Shown in pieces: positions 9,394-17,999 of a stretch of 56,442 nucleotides of DNA. The stretch comes from Candidatus Kuenenia stuttgartensis (GTDB taxonomy: Bacteria > Planctomycetota > Planctomycetia > Planctomycetales > Planctomycetaceae). The stretch covers positions 1 to 56,442 of the forward strand of contig CAMAWN010000013.1 in the NCBI GenBank assembly GCA_945861865.1, in the 5' to 3' direction. Below the pieces are notes generated by a model. The model saw only the letters and a list, made by a program, of their open reading frames with translations. It had not been told where the DNA came from and did no database searches. How positions within the stretch are numbered: the stretch's first letter is position 1; every line of letters starts with the position of its first letter. The position numbers and the translations under genes are program-made.

Positions 9394-9621
9394 CTAGTTG
9401 TGCCGACAACATCCCGGACCACAACTCTGGACACTCGGCGGCGGACAGGACGACCCGAGCACCGGCAACGACTTTGAACCGCTGGACCGCACGGACGGGG
9501 CGCTCAGCAACTTGCGAATGTCCGACGTACCGCAGGTCGGACATGCCGGAGTTTCGTCGGCTCGCACCAATTCCTCAAACGTGTGATCGCAGGAGGGACA
9601 TTCAAACTCGAACATTGGCAT
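9394..9621 (-). CDS. FmdB-type zinc-ribbon protein
   Basis: 75 residues. It starts MPMFEFECPSC, the family's usual beginning, and the ribbon cysteines are C8, C11, C27 and C30 (CPSC and CPTC). A Cys-rich tail contains CGPGCC. The start ATG 9621 has CAGGAG about 11 bases upstream. FmdB-type ribbons are probably nucleic-acid- or protein-binding regulators; the name comes from the fmd locus of a methylotroph (amide metabolism), not from formylmethanofuran. Lies 38 nt after the anti-sigma gene and 10 nt before the GNAT gene. Confidence 0.85.
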   Translation of the reverse strand: MPMFEFECPSCDHTFEELVRADETPACPTCGTSDIRKLLSAPSVRSSGSKSLPVLGSSCPPPSVQSCGPGCCRHN

Positions 9622-9659
9622 GGTGGCGGACACTCCTGCGTGAGACGAACTGGTCACGG

Positions 9660-10130
9660 TCAAGGAGCGGGATTATAGGGGCGGTCGGGGCGGACTTCAT
9701 CTTTCCGAAGGCGCGGCGGTGTCTTCTCACGAAGATTGTCTGGCGAATTCACCCTCGTGCCGTCAGAGACGCTGCCCGTTCGCGGCTGTAATGCGATTAG
9801 AAACGAACTCTCCTGGCTGAAAACAAAGACCAGCACACAAGCCGAAGTCACCGCCAGTGCGGCGAACCAACCGTTGAACTCGCCGCGCGGTGAATCGGTC
9901 GCTCGTTCTCGAAGCCGATTGGCCAACACGGGCCAGACGCTGTCGGACTTTGGATGAATCTCCTGGATTCGGCTGCGTTGCAATACCGCGAAACCGTTTC
10001 GCAGTTGCTCCCAGAATGTCTGGCACTTCGCACAAGCCTGAAGATGGCTCTGCAACTCTTGGCTCTCCACTGGGGAAAGGTCTTCGCCCACAGCCAAAGC
10101 CATCTGACGCTGAGCAGTCTTGCAATTCAT
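9660..10130 (-). CDS. Zinc-finger anti-sigma factor
   Basis: 156 residues. The N-terminal zf-HC2 domain has C3 and H29-x3-C33-x2-C36 (SHLQACAKCQ). One membrane helix spans about residues 88-108 (GWFAALAVTSACVLVFVF). A basic, proline-rich tail of about 45 residues would be outside the membrane. The start codon overlaps the sigma-factor stop by ATGA, so the two are translationally coupled. It probably sequesters the sigma factor until an envelope signal arrives. Confidence 0.85.
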   Translation of the reverse strand: MNCKTAQRQMALAVGEDLSPVESQELQSHLQACAKCQTFWEQLRNGFAVLQRSRIQEIHPKSDSVWPVLANRLRERATDSPRGEFNGWFAALAVTSACVLVFVFSQESSFLIALQPRTGSVSDGTRVNSPDNLREKTPPRLRKDEVRPDRPYNPAP

Positions 10131-10780
10131 TTTTCGCTCTCCGCACTTTCTGACGGGGTGAAGTTCTCAGGCAGCACAGTTCCATGCCGCTTGCCCCAGT
10201 AATACTGAAACCGATGACGGGCCTCCGCCAGTCGCCAACGAATCGTCGCCTCTTTGCGATGCAGGACCGCTGCGATTTCCGAGGTGGAAAAATTCTCCAG
10301 ATCGCGCAGCGTCAGCACCGTGCGGTAATTCTCCGGGATCATCTGCAAAACTTTCTGGACCTCCTGTTGCAAGTCCAGCGTCTTGCGGGGATCGGCCACA
10401 GGGGGATCGGGAACTTTCTCCTTCCACCGATCCGTGAACAGCGACCAGCGGCCACGGCGTTTTTTTCGGCGAAGATAATCCAGCGTCAGGTTCACTCCGA
10501 TCCGGAACAGCCACGGACCAAATCGTCGGGATGAGTCGAACTGTTCCAGCCGGTCGTAAACCTTCAGGAAGGTCTCCTGAGCCAGATCCTCCGCCGTCTC
10601 CATGTTGTTGACGAACCGGTAAATGACACGAGTCAACCGCTGCTCGTACCGCAACACGAGTTCGCCGTAGGCCGCTTGGTCGCCGCGGCGCGCAGCCTCC
10701 ACCAGTCGAGCGTCACTTGAACCGCTCGACTCATGCAAGCTTTCGTCGATCTGCGACTGTGGCTCCAAGATGGTCATCAT
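10127..10780 (-). CDS. ECF-type RNA polymerase sigma factor
   Basis: 217 residues. Region 2 is seen as YRFVNNMETAEDLAQETFLK with VYDRLEQFD after it, and the region 2.4 end as RFGPWLFRIGVNLTLDYLRR. Region 4 is LTLRDLENFSTSEIAAVLHR with KEATIRWRLAEAR. Either of two adjacent ATGs (10780 or 10777) could be used. It directs RNA polymerase to a regulon that cannot be named from here. Coupled to its anti-sigma factor and followed by a zinc-ribbon and a GNAT gene in the same direction. Confidence 0.92.
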   Translation of the reverse strand: MMTILEPQSQIDESLHESSGSSDARLVEAARRGDQAAYGELVLRYEQRLTRVIYRFVNNMETAEDLAQETFLKVYDRLEQFDSSRRFGPWLFRIGVNLTLDYLRRKKRRGRWSLFTDRWKEKVPDPPVADPRKTLDLQQEVQKVLQMIPENYRTVLTLRDLENFSTSEIAAVLHRKEATIRWRLAEARHRFQYYWGKRHGTVLPENFTPSESAESEK

Positions 10781-10996
10781 CTGGCGAATCCCCGGAAGTG
10801 ACGCCTTTTACGGCCAACGAGCTCGCCGCGTTGGAGAGTTTTCACCGCGAGGCGGCACTTCTCGCCTCGCCGCTGCCAACCGGAGCATTGTTGCGAGTCG
10901 CCACCCTCCCTGCACTGGTTTCGCAACCACGACGCAGCCACTACAAAATCGCGCGTGATTGGAGCATTTTCCTCGCGACCCCCGGAGACTTTCAGA

Positions 10997-11380
10997 ATGA
11001 GTTCGCACCTGAGTTTGTACGAGCGACTCGGCGGCGTGTACGCGATTGCGGCCGTCGTCGACGATTTCATCGACCGGATCATGCAGGACTCGCGGTTGAA
11101 CGCGAATCCAAAAGTGGATGAAGCTCATCACCGCGTCTCGAAAGCCGGCTTCAAGTACCTCGTCACCGAGCAAGTCTGCTGGGCGGCCGGAGGCCCGCAG
11201 CAATATACCGGCCGCTCGATGCACGACTCGCACGTCCACCTTGAGATCACCGAATTCGAGTGGCAATCATTCCTCGACGACCTGCGGCAAACCTTCGACA
11301 AGTTCGAGGTCCCCGCCGCCGAACGCGCCGAACTGCTGGCTATTGTCGAGAGCACCAAGTCCGACATTGTCCTGAAGTAG
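10997..11380 (+). CDS. Group I truncated haemoglobin
   Basis: 127 residues, the family's usual length. It starts SSHLSLYERLGGVYAIAAVV, the standard opening. The helix pattern includes FIDRI with the B-helix aromatic, then GRSMHDSHVHLEI, whose His is the expected proximal (F8) haem ligand. ATG 10997 has GGAG about 12 bases upstream. Such proteins bind O2 or detoxify NO; the physiological role here is unknown. It is isolated between an ECF operon on the other strand and the convergent fwdC. Confidence 0.88.
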   Translation: MSSHLSLYERLGGVYAIAAVVDDFIDRIMQDSRLNANPKVDEAHHRVSKAGFKYLVTEQVCWAAGGPQQYTGRSMHDSHVHLEITEFEWQSFLDDLRQTFDKFEVPAAERAELLAIVESTKSDIVLK

Positions 11381-11492
11381 GTCAGCCTACAAGCCTGGGG
11401 CAAATCTGCTCAAAACACCGTACCGAAGTGCATACTGCGTTGTTGCTGAGTGCCAGATCGCACCTGCCGCACATCGGCAATGCACCGCTCGG

Positions 11493-12305
11493 TCAAACTC
11501 GCGGTTGCCAGACCAGAATCTCACCCTTGCCGGGGACGGACGAGTCGCCGGAGTAACGATGATACGTACCGGTCTGTTCGTCCATCGGCAATGAGAGACC
11601 GAGTGGCGCGACATGTTTGGCGATCAGACGCAGGAAGGTCGGCGAGTAGGTGCAGGCGAAGGGGAACGTCGGCAGGAGCTTGATTGGCTTCAGCGAGATG
11701 ATCGTGCCGCGGATCATCCAGGCACCCGTGCGGATTTCGGCTCCGTTCATCAGGAGGATGGTGCCGCCCTTCATTTGCAGGCCGCAGAAGTCTCGCACTT
11801 GGCCTTTGACGGCGATGATGCCGCGCTTCATTCTCATGCCGACTTCCAGGCCGGCGGTGCCGCCGATCAGGATTGTGCCGTTGTTCATTCCGGAGAGACT
11901 GCCTCGATAGGCCGCTCCGACTTGGCCGCCGGCATTGCCGTGGACATGGATCAGGCCACCGGTCATCTCGCCGCCGATCCAATCGGAGGCGTTGCCAGTG
12001 ACTTCGATGGAGCCGCCTTTCATGGCGGCTCCGAGGTGCATTCCGACGTTGCCGCAGACCTTGATCCGGCCGCGAGTCATGGCTCGGCCAATGTATTTGA
12101 CCTTGGCGAGGTCGCCGTGGATTTCGAGTTCGTCGCTCGGCTCACCATCGACGGTGAAGAAGTCGTCCACTCGCAGTTGTCGCTTGCCGAGGAACACCGG
12201 CAGAGCGCGAATGGCGTCGAGGTTCAACCCGGAGAATTGATCGGGAGTGAGCATCTCGGCTTCGAGCGGAACCGTCGGTTGGTCTTTGAGCGTGAGCTTG
12301 ATCAT
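11493..12305 (-). CDS. fwdC: Formylmethanofuran dehydrogenase subunit C
   Basis: 270 residues. After an N-terminal lead (LTLKDQPTVPLEAEMLTPDQ) comes a right-handed beta-helix with glycine-rich turns repeating G-x-x-x-G-x-x-M-x-x-G-x-I-x-V-x-G, for example KGGSIEVTGNASDWIGGEM and GGLIHVHGNAGGQVG. This matches the FwdC/FhcC family, related to the glutamate synthase C-terminal domain. It is the structural partner of FwdA and, in bacterial Fhc, of the formyltransferase. The start ATG 12305 overlaps the fwdA stop (ATGA). Last gene of the operon and convergent with the haemoglobin gene. Confidence 0.92.
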   Translation of the reverse strand: MIKLTLKDQPTVPLEAEMLTPDQFSGLNLDAIRALPVFLGKRQLRVDDFFTVDGEPSDELEIHGDLAKVKYIGRAMTRGRIKVCGNVGMHLGAAMKGGSIEVTGNASDWIGGEMTGGLIHVHGNAGGQVGAAYRGSLSGMNNGTILIGGTAGLEVGMRMKRGIIAVKGQVRDFCGLQMKGGTILLMNGAEIRTGAWMIRGTIISLKPIKLLPTFPFACTYSPTFLRLIAKHVAPLGLSLPMDEQTGTYHRYSGDSSVPGKGEILVWQPRV

Positions 12306-13942
12306 GTTGTCTTCTGATACGAGCACTCGGCGATTTGCATTCCGTGAACGCGCTCGGCGTCGACGGGATAGTTCTCGAAGGACATCGTGTATTGCTGTTG
12401 GAATACCGGTTTCAGGTAGTCTTCGATGCCGGCGTCGTAGCTCGGCTGACAGACGAATTCGTGGCCGTCTTTGACCGAGCGAATCTCGCCCTCTTCGACC
12501 GCGACCTCGCCACCTTTCAGGACGTAGCGCGGGTAGCGAAACATCAGCTCGCCATCGGGATTCTGGTTGTAGATCGCGATGTCCGCGTCCGCTCCGACGC
12601 CGAGATGTCCCTTCTGTTTCATGCCAAGTGCTCGCGCGGGACCGGCGGATGTGATGATCGCGATTTCGTAGAGCGTGTATTCGCGGTCGAGATCGGCGAG
12701 GTAAATGCGGCTCAGCGCGGCTTCCGGCAGAGCGCGGACTCGTTCGCGGCGAATGTCGGCGTGCATCAGCAGGTGGATGATTTCGGGGTAGCGCCAGAAG
12801 CACGCGCCGTTCGGGTGGTCGGTCGTCAGGAAGATGCGCCACGGGTCGTTGATGAGCAGCAGCAATTCCAAACCGACAGCCCACTGCACAGCGTTGACCA
12901 GGTTGCTGCCTTTGTAGGTGTAGGGCACGATGCCGCAGCCGGTTTCGTTTTCGACGTCGAGATTGCCCCATTTGCGGCCGGTGAGCTGATACAGCAAGTG
13001 TTGCCACGGTCCGTCGGCGGTGATCGTCACGGCGTTGCCGAACAAGACCGCGCCGGCGTCGCACGTCAGATTCGGATGCGTGTTGAAATACTCGGCGAGC
13101 TGCACCGATTCCGACCGCATCGTGTGCCAGTCGTCGCCGCCGTAGGCGTGGAATTGCAGGTGCGCCATATGGGCTCGATTGCCTTCGAGCAGCTTCATCG
13201 TTTCCAACGTGGTGGAGACGTTGCCGGGGACTCCGAGATTGTTGCAGTGCAGGTGCATGGGGTGCGGCAGACCCAGCTCATCGCAAATCTTTGCGAGGTT
13301 GGCGATGATCATCCCCGGATTGACTTTGTTGTATCCGTCGATGGGCGAGTGAATCTGCTTGGCGTCCTTGCCGAACTTCCACGCGGCGACGCCGCCGGGA
13401 TTCACCGCCTTGATGCCGTAGGTCTTCGCGGCCGAAATCAGCCACGCGACGATGTGCTTGGCTTTTTCGTACTCGCCAACTTCCAGCAGGTCCATCACCA
13501 GTTCGTTGTTGCCCATCAACAGGCAGCAGGCTTTATCGACGATGGGCGTGTCACGCAGTTCTTCGTGCGTGTGCTTCGCGGAGAGCACCGGGACCGCCGC
13601 TTCGACGACCGTCGTGTAGCCCATGCCCGCGTACAAATAACCGGTTGCGAACGTCGTCGGCGTCTGTCCGCCGATCCCCATGCGGGTCTCTTTCGTGTGC
13701 AGGAACTTCGCGGCGACTCGCTGATTCTCCGGCGTCAGCGCACGAGCAAAATTGAGCGCGGCTCCTGCGACGTGCGTGTGAATATCCACGCCGCCGGGAA
13801 ACACGATCATCCCATTCGCGTCGATCGTCCGGCCACCTTCCACATTGGCGACGACCTTGCCGTCCGCAATGCAGATGTCCCGCACTTCACCATTGATGCC
13901 GTTGGCCGGGTCATAGACCTTTCCGCCAGTGATCCGCAGCAT
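12302..13942 (-). CDS. fwdA: Formylmethanofuran dehydrogenase subunit A (amidohydrolase)
   Basis: 546 residues of the dihydroorotase/urease-like metal amidohydrolase family. This subunit makes or cleaves the formyl-carrier bond using formate. Metal-site elements seen: PGGVDIHTHVAG (two His ligands), IKAVNPGG (the lysine region), HPMHLHCNNLG, and LTTDHPNGACFWRYP with the catalytic Asp. The start ATG 13942 has AGGAGAGGA upstream. Lies 42 nt after fwdB and overlaps fwdC. It works in a complex with FwdB/FwdD in archaea, and with FhcC/FhcD in methylotrophic bacteria. Confidence 0.95.
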   Translation of the reverse strand: MLRITGGKVYDPANGINGEVRDICIADGKVVANVEGGRTIDANGMIVFPGGVDIHTHVAGAALNFARALTPENQRVAAKFLHTKETRMGIGGQTPTTFATGYLYAGMGYTTVVEAAVPVLSAKHTHEELRDTPIVDKACCLLMGNNELVMDLLEVGEYEKAKHIVAWLISAAKTYGIKAVNPGGVAAWKFGKDAKQIHSPIDGYNKVNPGMIIANLAKICDELGLPHPMHLHCNNLGVPGNVSTTLETMKLLEGNRAHMAHLQFHAYGGDDWHTMRSESVQLAEYFNTHPNLTCDAGAVLFGNAVTITADGPWQHLLYQLTGRKWGNLDVENETGCGIVPYTYKGSNLVNAVQWAVGLELLLLINDPWRIFLTTDHPNGACFWRYPEIIHLLMHADIRRERVRALPEAALSRIYLADLDREYTLYEIAIITSAGPARALGMKQKGHLGVGADADIAIYNQNPDGELMFRYPRYVLKGGEVAVEEGEIRSVKDGHEFVCQPSYDAGIEDYLKPVFQQQYTMSFENYPVDAERVHGMQIAECSYQKTT

Positions 13943-13984
13943 GTCCTCTCCTGATGTGACTCGGCGGTCACTCGCTTGTTCTCG

Positions 13985-15319
13985 CTACATCACACCCGAA
14001 GCCATCGTCGCTGGCTTCGGCAACCACGCGGATTTCTTGTCGACGGCGGCGATGATCCGTCGCACGACTTCTTCGTCGCTGGGATACGGCGACTTGAGCA
14101 CCGGGCGCAGCGGCAGCGGAACCTCATCCATGCGATACGCCGTGCCGGGCGAGCTGATGCCGGTCACGGACGTCGTGATGTGGACGCGAGCCAGTTTGCT
14201 GGTGTGCGTGACTTTCGGGTCGAGCACGATCGTCGGCACGCGAGCCAGCGTGTCGATCCCCGGTTGAGGCATCGTCGCACCGGGGTCGGCTCCCAGCACG
14301 AAGGCCGCGTCAATGTCGCCACGCACCAGCAGGTCCACGGTTGAAAATTCGCCGGGATTGAATCGCGGGAAGCCTCGGCACAGGTTGACTCCGAACGGAT
14401 AGCCGGTCGTCCAGCGCAGGACCATGTCCGCGCCGGCGACGTTGCCGTGTCCGCGCATGGGCATCGCCACGAACTTTGTGAACGCATTCATCTCGGCCGC
14501 CAGCGTCAGCACGGCCGCCGAGTTCATGTGCTTGCCCCGAGTCATCGACAGACCCATCCCAAAGAAGATCACGCCGAACTTGCAGCGCTTCATGCGATCG
14601 ACCAAGTCCTGTAACTGTTCCAGCTTCAGCCCGGTTTCTTCCACGAGTGCGGTATCTACGCGGTTGCCCTTCACGAGCGCACGCAACGCGGTCACGACTT
14701 CAAAATCCTTGCCGGGTCGCACCTGCAAGAAGATGTCCGCCGCTTTGACGCTCATCGTTTCGCGAATATCGACCAGCACCATCGTCCGGCCTTTGCGGCC
14801 TTCGGGAAGGAATTTCCCTTTCTGCATGATGGTGTATTTTGTGAAGTGCCGCGGATGACACTCGGCCGGGTTGCCTCCCCAATAGAGGATGAAGTCCGCT
14901 CGATTTTTCACTTCGCCGAGCGTACACGAGACCTTGCCACCCAACTGGGCGGCGATTTCGGTAGGCCCGTGTCACAAGGAGGTGTGACTGTCGATCACCG
15001 CTCCAATCTTTTCGGCGAGCGACACCGCCTCTCGCTGAGCCTCGCAGGTCACGTTGCTGAGGCCGTAGACCAGCGGCATGTTCGCTCGATGCAGGTACTC
15101 GGCCGCCGCCTCGACCGCGTCATCGACCGACGCTTCTTTGCCGTCAATCAAAGCGTCGGGATACAGCTTTTCGGCCGTGTGGTTCACGAACCACGAAGCG
15201 CCCAGGCTGCACGCGGCCTTGGTCTTGATGATCTTGACACCGTCGTCGTGCAATTCGATGTCGTCACACACACAACCGCAAAAAGTGCAGGTCGCGTTCT
15301 GTGTGATGGTCACGGTCAT
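13985..15319 (-). CDS. fwdB: Formylmethanofuran dehydrogenase subunit B, predicted selenoprotein (UGA at residue 116)
   Basis: One frame of 445 codons interrupted only by TGA at 14974-14972. Residues 1-115 hold the [4Fe-4S] motif C11-x2-C14-x3-C18-D-D and C37. Then comes DSHTSL-[UGA]-HGPTEIAAQLGGKVSC, and the frame continues with FILYWGGNPAE, FFGMGLSMTRG and MPMRGHGNVAG to a TAG stop. In archaeal FwdB this position (about 118) is the Cys or selenocysteine that binds Mo/W, in [C/U]-H-G-P. A SECIS-like hairpin follows (14936-14953). I therefore read one selenoprotein of 444 residues. The alternatives are a Cys-to-stop mutation or a sequence error. No sel genes are in view. The start ATG 15319 has TTGAGG upstream. 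Confidence 0.85.
14936..14974 (-). promoter_or_regulatory. Putative bacterial SECIS element with Sec UGA codon
   Basis: The Sec codon is TGA at 14974-14972 on the minus strand. After 18 nt, GCCGCCC (14953-14947) pairs with GGGUGGC (14942-14936), seven pairs including one G-U, closing a 4-nt loop AGUU. The loop begins 25 nt after the UGA and has G at its second position followed by U. From memory, bacterial SECIS rules ask for a small apical loop with an early G about 16-37 nt past the UGA, and this fits. The first ten bases after UGA also resemble those of E. coli fdhF, because both encode U-H-G-P. SelB binding is untested. Confidence 0.7.
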
Positions 15320-15356
15320 AGTGGCCTCAATTCATGCAATTCATTCAGAAGCTTGA

Positions 15357-15373
15357 CCGCCCGGACCGGGCGG
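15357..15373 (-). promoter_or_regulatory. Perfect short hairpin between the small ORF and fwdB
   Basis: CCGCCCG and CGGGCGG pair perfectly (7 bp, all G-C) around a 3-nt loop, 12 nt after the UGA stop of the 50-codon ORF and about 37 nt before the fwdB start. There is no T-run after it. It may shape the mRNA between the two genes. Its position after a UGA also resembles a SECIS, but the tail that would be read has no recognisable content. Confidence 0.4.
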
Positions 15374-15385
15374 AACGAAAAACGT

Positions 15386-15538
15386 TCAACCCAGTTCCCG
15401 GCCAGGGAAGCTCCCGCAAATGCGGCGAGGCATGTACCGGCCGTTCTCAATCATCTCCCACGCAATCGGCTCTTCGACTGGCGTCTGCTGCAGCCGCTGG
15501 CCCACCGGAGCGGACGCTTGTGCTTCATCGTGATTCAT
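15386..15538 (-). CDS. Small 50-residue protein inside the fwd operon, unknown
   Basis: Translated from ATG 15538 with AGAGG about nine bases upstream, the product begins MNHDEAQASAPVGQRLQQTP, continues EEPIAWEMIENGRYMPRRIC and ends GSFPGRELG. The acidic first half, the aromatic middle and the basic R-R-I-C-G-S-F-P-G-R end look like a real protein. It lies between fwdD and fwdB on the same strand, 77 nt after fwdD and 66 nt before fwdB. I know no family for it. It could be an accessory or assembly factor of the dehydrogenase. It contains one Cys (residue 40). Confidence 0.5.
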   Translation of the reverse strand: MNHDEAQASAPVGQRLQQTPVEEPIAWEMIENGRYMPRRICGSFPGRELG

Positions 15539-15556
15539 TGGTGATTCCTCTCATTC

Positions 15557-15612
15557 GTGGCCGACGCAGCTTGCGTCGGCAAACTCTCTCGGACGCTGGC
15601 AGCGTCCGCCAC
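15557..15612. repeat. Imperfect palindromic repeat (GTGGCCGACGC type)
   Basis: GTGGCCGACGCAGCTTGC on the left pairs imperfectly with GCTGGCAGCGTCCGCCAC on the right. A similar element lies at 39967-40013. It fills the spacer between fwdD and the small ORF, just after the fwdD stop. Confidence 0.6.
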
Positions 15613-15615
15613 GAT

Positions 15616-15957
15616 TCATCCCACGATTGGTTCGACTTCGACTTCCCAACCTTTGGAGGTCGGCATCCCCGTACCGTCGGTGGTTTGTCCCATCAATCGG
15701 CAGGTCGGCGGCCCGTATGGAACGAAAATGATTCCTGGCGGAACTTTTCCTTCCTGGCAAAGAAACACGGCCTCGCCCGTTTCCGAAATGACGCGGACGT
15801 TCGAGCCCGTCAGGATCCCCGCCTCTTTCATATCGTCCACATTCATGTGGATGGTGTTGACGATGGCCTGATATTCCGCACCATCCTTGCCAACATTGAT
15901 CTGCTGCCCCTGTTTGGTCGTGCGACCGGCATTCATGCTGTAACGCTTTCCTGGCAT
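15616..15957 (-). CDS. fwdD: Formylmethanofuran dehydrogenase subunit D (molybdopterin-dinucleotide-binding)
   Basis: 113 residues, the usual size of the stand-alone molybdopterin-dinucleotide-binding beta-barrel (PF01568) that completes the FwdB active site in archaea. Visible: NAGRTTKQGQQINVGKDG (family start G-R-T-x-x-Q-G), TIHMNVDDMKEAGIL, GSNVRVIS, and PPGIIFVPYGPPTCRLMG. The start ATG 15957 has GAGAGGG upstream. Bacterial Fhc complexes use FhcD for a formyltransferase, a different protein. This gene is of the archaeal FwdD type, which argues that the complex binds a Mo or W cofactor. Confidence 0.88.
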   Translation of the reverse strand: MPGKRYSMNAGRTTKQGQQINVGKDGAEYQAIVNTIHMNVDDMKEAGILTGSNVRVISETGEAVFLCQEGKVPPGIIFVPYGPPTCRLMGQTTDGTGMPTSKGWEVEVEPIVG

Positions 15958-16022
15958 CGGACCCTCTCGAAAACGGCACCAAACTTGCGAACGGGGCGAG
16001 TCTATCGCCCCCGGCGGAACCG

Positions 16023-16867
16023 TCACAAGTCGGCAACTCTCCGCAGTCGATGCGTCTTGCGTCGGATAGGTGCGGAGCAGAAACCGTCTCCACCACAAAC
16101 TGCGTCGGCCGTTTTCACGGGCGTGGGAGCAGGCGGCTTCGTGAGGATCAGTTTCCCTCCCGCCAAAATTAGCACGGACGCCAGCAGAACATGAATGACC
16201 GGCACCGAGAAGCGACGGCTGCCGAGATACGAACCCAACCCACCGCCGACAACCACGGCTACGATCATCGGCCACAAAAACGGCGGCAGCGTGATCCCTT
16301 TTCGCATGGCTCCGAGCAAACCGGAAGCCGAGTTCACCAGGATGTAAACGACCGACACCGCCGCCGCTTGTTTCGTCGACGACCAACGTAGCAGGATCAT
16401 CAGTGGCGTCAAAAAGATGCCGCCACCCGTGGCGGTCAGTCCTGCGAGAAACCCCAACACTCCGCCCGTCACCATCGCGATCGGTTTCGCCGGTGCGTGA
16501 GTTTCGGCCGCCGGCTTCAACGAAATCAGCAACCGCGCCGCTGACGCCAACAGCACAAGCCCGATCAGGATGTTGAGCACTCTTGTCGGCAACGTCAGTG
16601 TTCCGCCGTAGTACGCGGCTGGAATCGACGCCAGAGCGAACGGCCAGAACAGCGACCACCGGAAATATCCGGCTCGCCAGAACTGCACCGAGCCAATCGT
16701 CGCCACGACGATGTTCAGCACGAGCGCCGTCGGCCGGATCATCGGCGAAGCCACGCTCGCCAACGCCATCACCGCGATATACCCCGATGCTCCCGCATGG
16801 CCGACCGATGAATACAAAAACGCGACGACCAGCACGGCGGCACACAATGCGATGTCAGCGGTCTGCA

Positions 16868-16868
<1 letters not shown>
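16023..16868 (-). CDS. TauE/SafE (TSUP)-family membrane permease
   Basis: 281 residues with about eight hydrophobic segments. The first half has [20 protein letters not shown] and the second a matching [20 protein letters not shown], the twin glycine-rich motifs of this family. TSUP members move sulfite, sulfoacetate, thiosulfate and other anions. The substrate here cannot be told. Its ATG (16868-16866) overlaps the stop of the upstream pseudopilin gene by one base, so translation is coupled. fwdD follows 65 nt downstream. A link to supply of an oxyanion or sulfur for the Mo/W enzyme is only a guess. Confidence 0.82.
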
Positions 16869-17908
<1,040 letters not shown>

Positions 17909-17941
17909 TTCCTCACACCATCCTCTCGCGAAATATCTCAG

Positions 17942-17963
17942 CCTCGACAAGGCGCTGTCGAGG
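17942..17963. promoter_or_regulatory. Inverted repeat, putative operator 1
   Basis: CCTCGACA and TGTCGAGG form a perfect 8-bp inverted repeat separated by 6 bp. It lies between the divergent pseudopilin and regulator genes. Its centre is 20 bp from the centre of the second repeat, about two helical turns, so both would face the same side of the DNA. A dimeric HTH protein could bind here. Confidence 0.5.
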
Positions 17964-17981
17964 CCGTATGACACGATACGG
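17964..17981. promoter_or_regulatory. Inverted repeat, putative operator 2
   Basis: CCGTAT and ATACGG form a perfect 6-bp inverted repeat, also separated by 6 bp. It directly abuts operator 1 and ends 18 bp before the regulator start codon at 18000, so binding could block expression of the regulator itself. Confidence 0.5.
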
Positions 17982-17999
17982 TCAACAAGAGACACGATC

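Noticed and set aside
9394-9621. FmdB as part of the formylmethanofuran dehydrogenase system
   Set aside because: The shared letters are coincidental; this zinc-ribbon family is named after a different locus, and the gene belongs to the ECF unit.
12335-13954. Long plus-strand open frame opposite fwdA
   Set aside because: It is antisense to a clear gene, rich in Arg/Val/Asp/His as expected from reversed GC-rich codons, and has no family motifs.
14972-15319. Two separate genes, a short one ending at the UGA and a longer one starting at 14944
   Set aside because: Both lie in the same frame, the family motif [C/U]-H-G-P spans the UGA, and the supposed second start (TTG) falls in the middle of a conserved segment.
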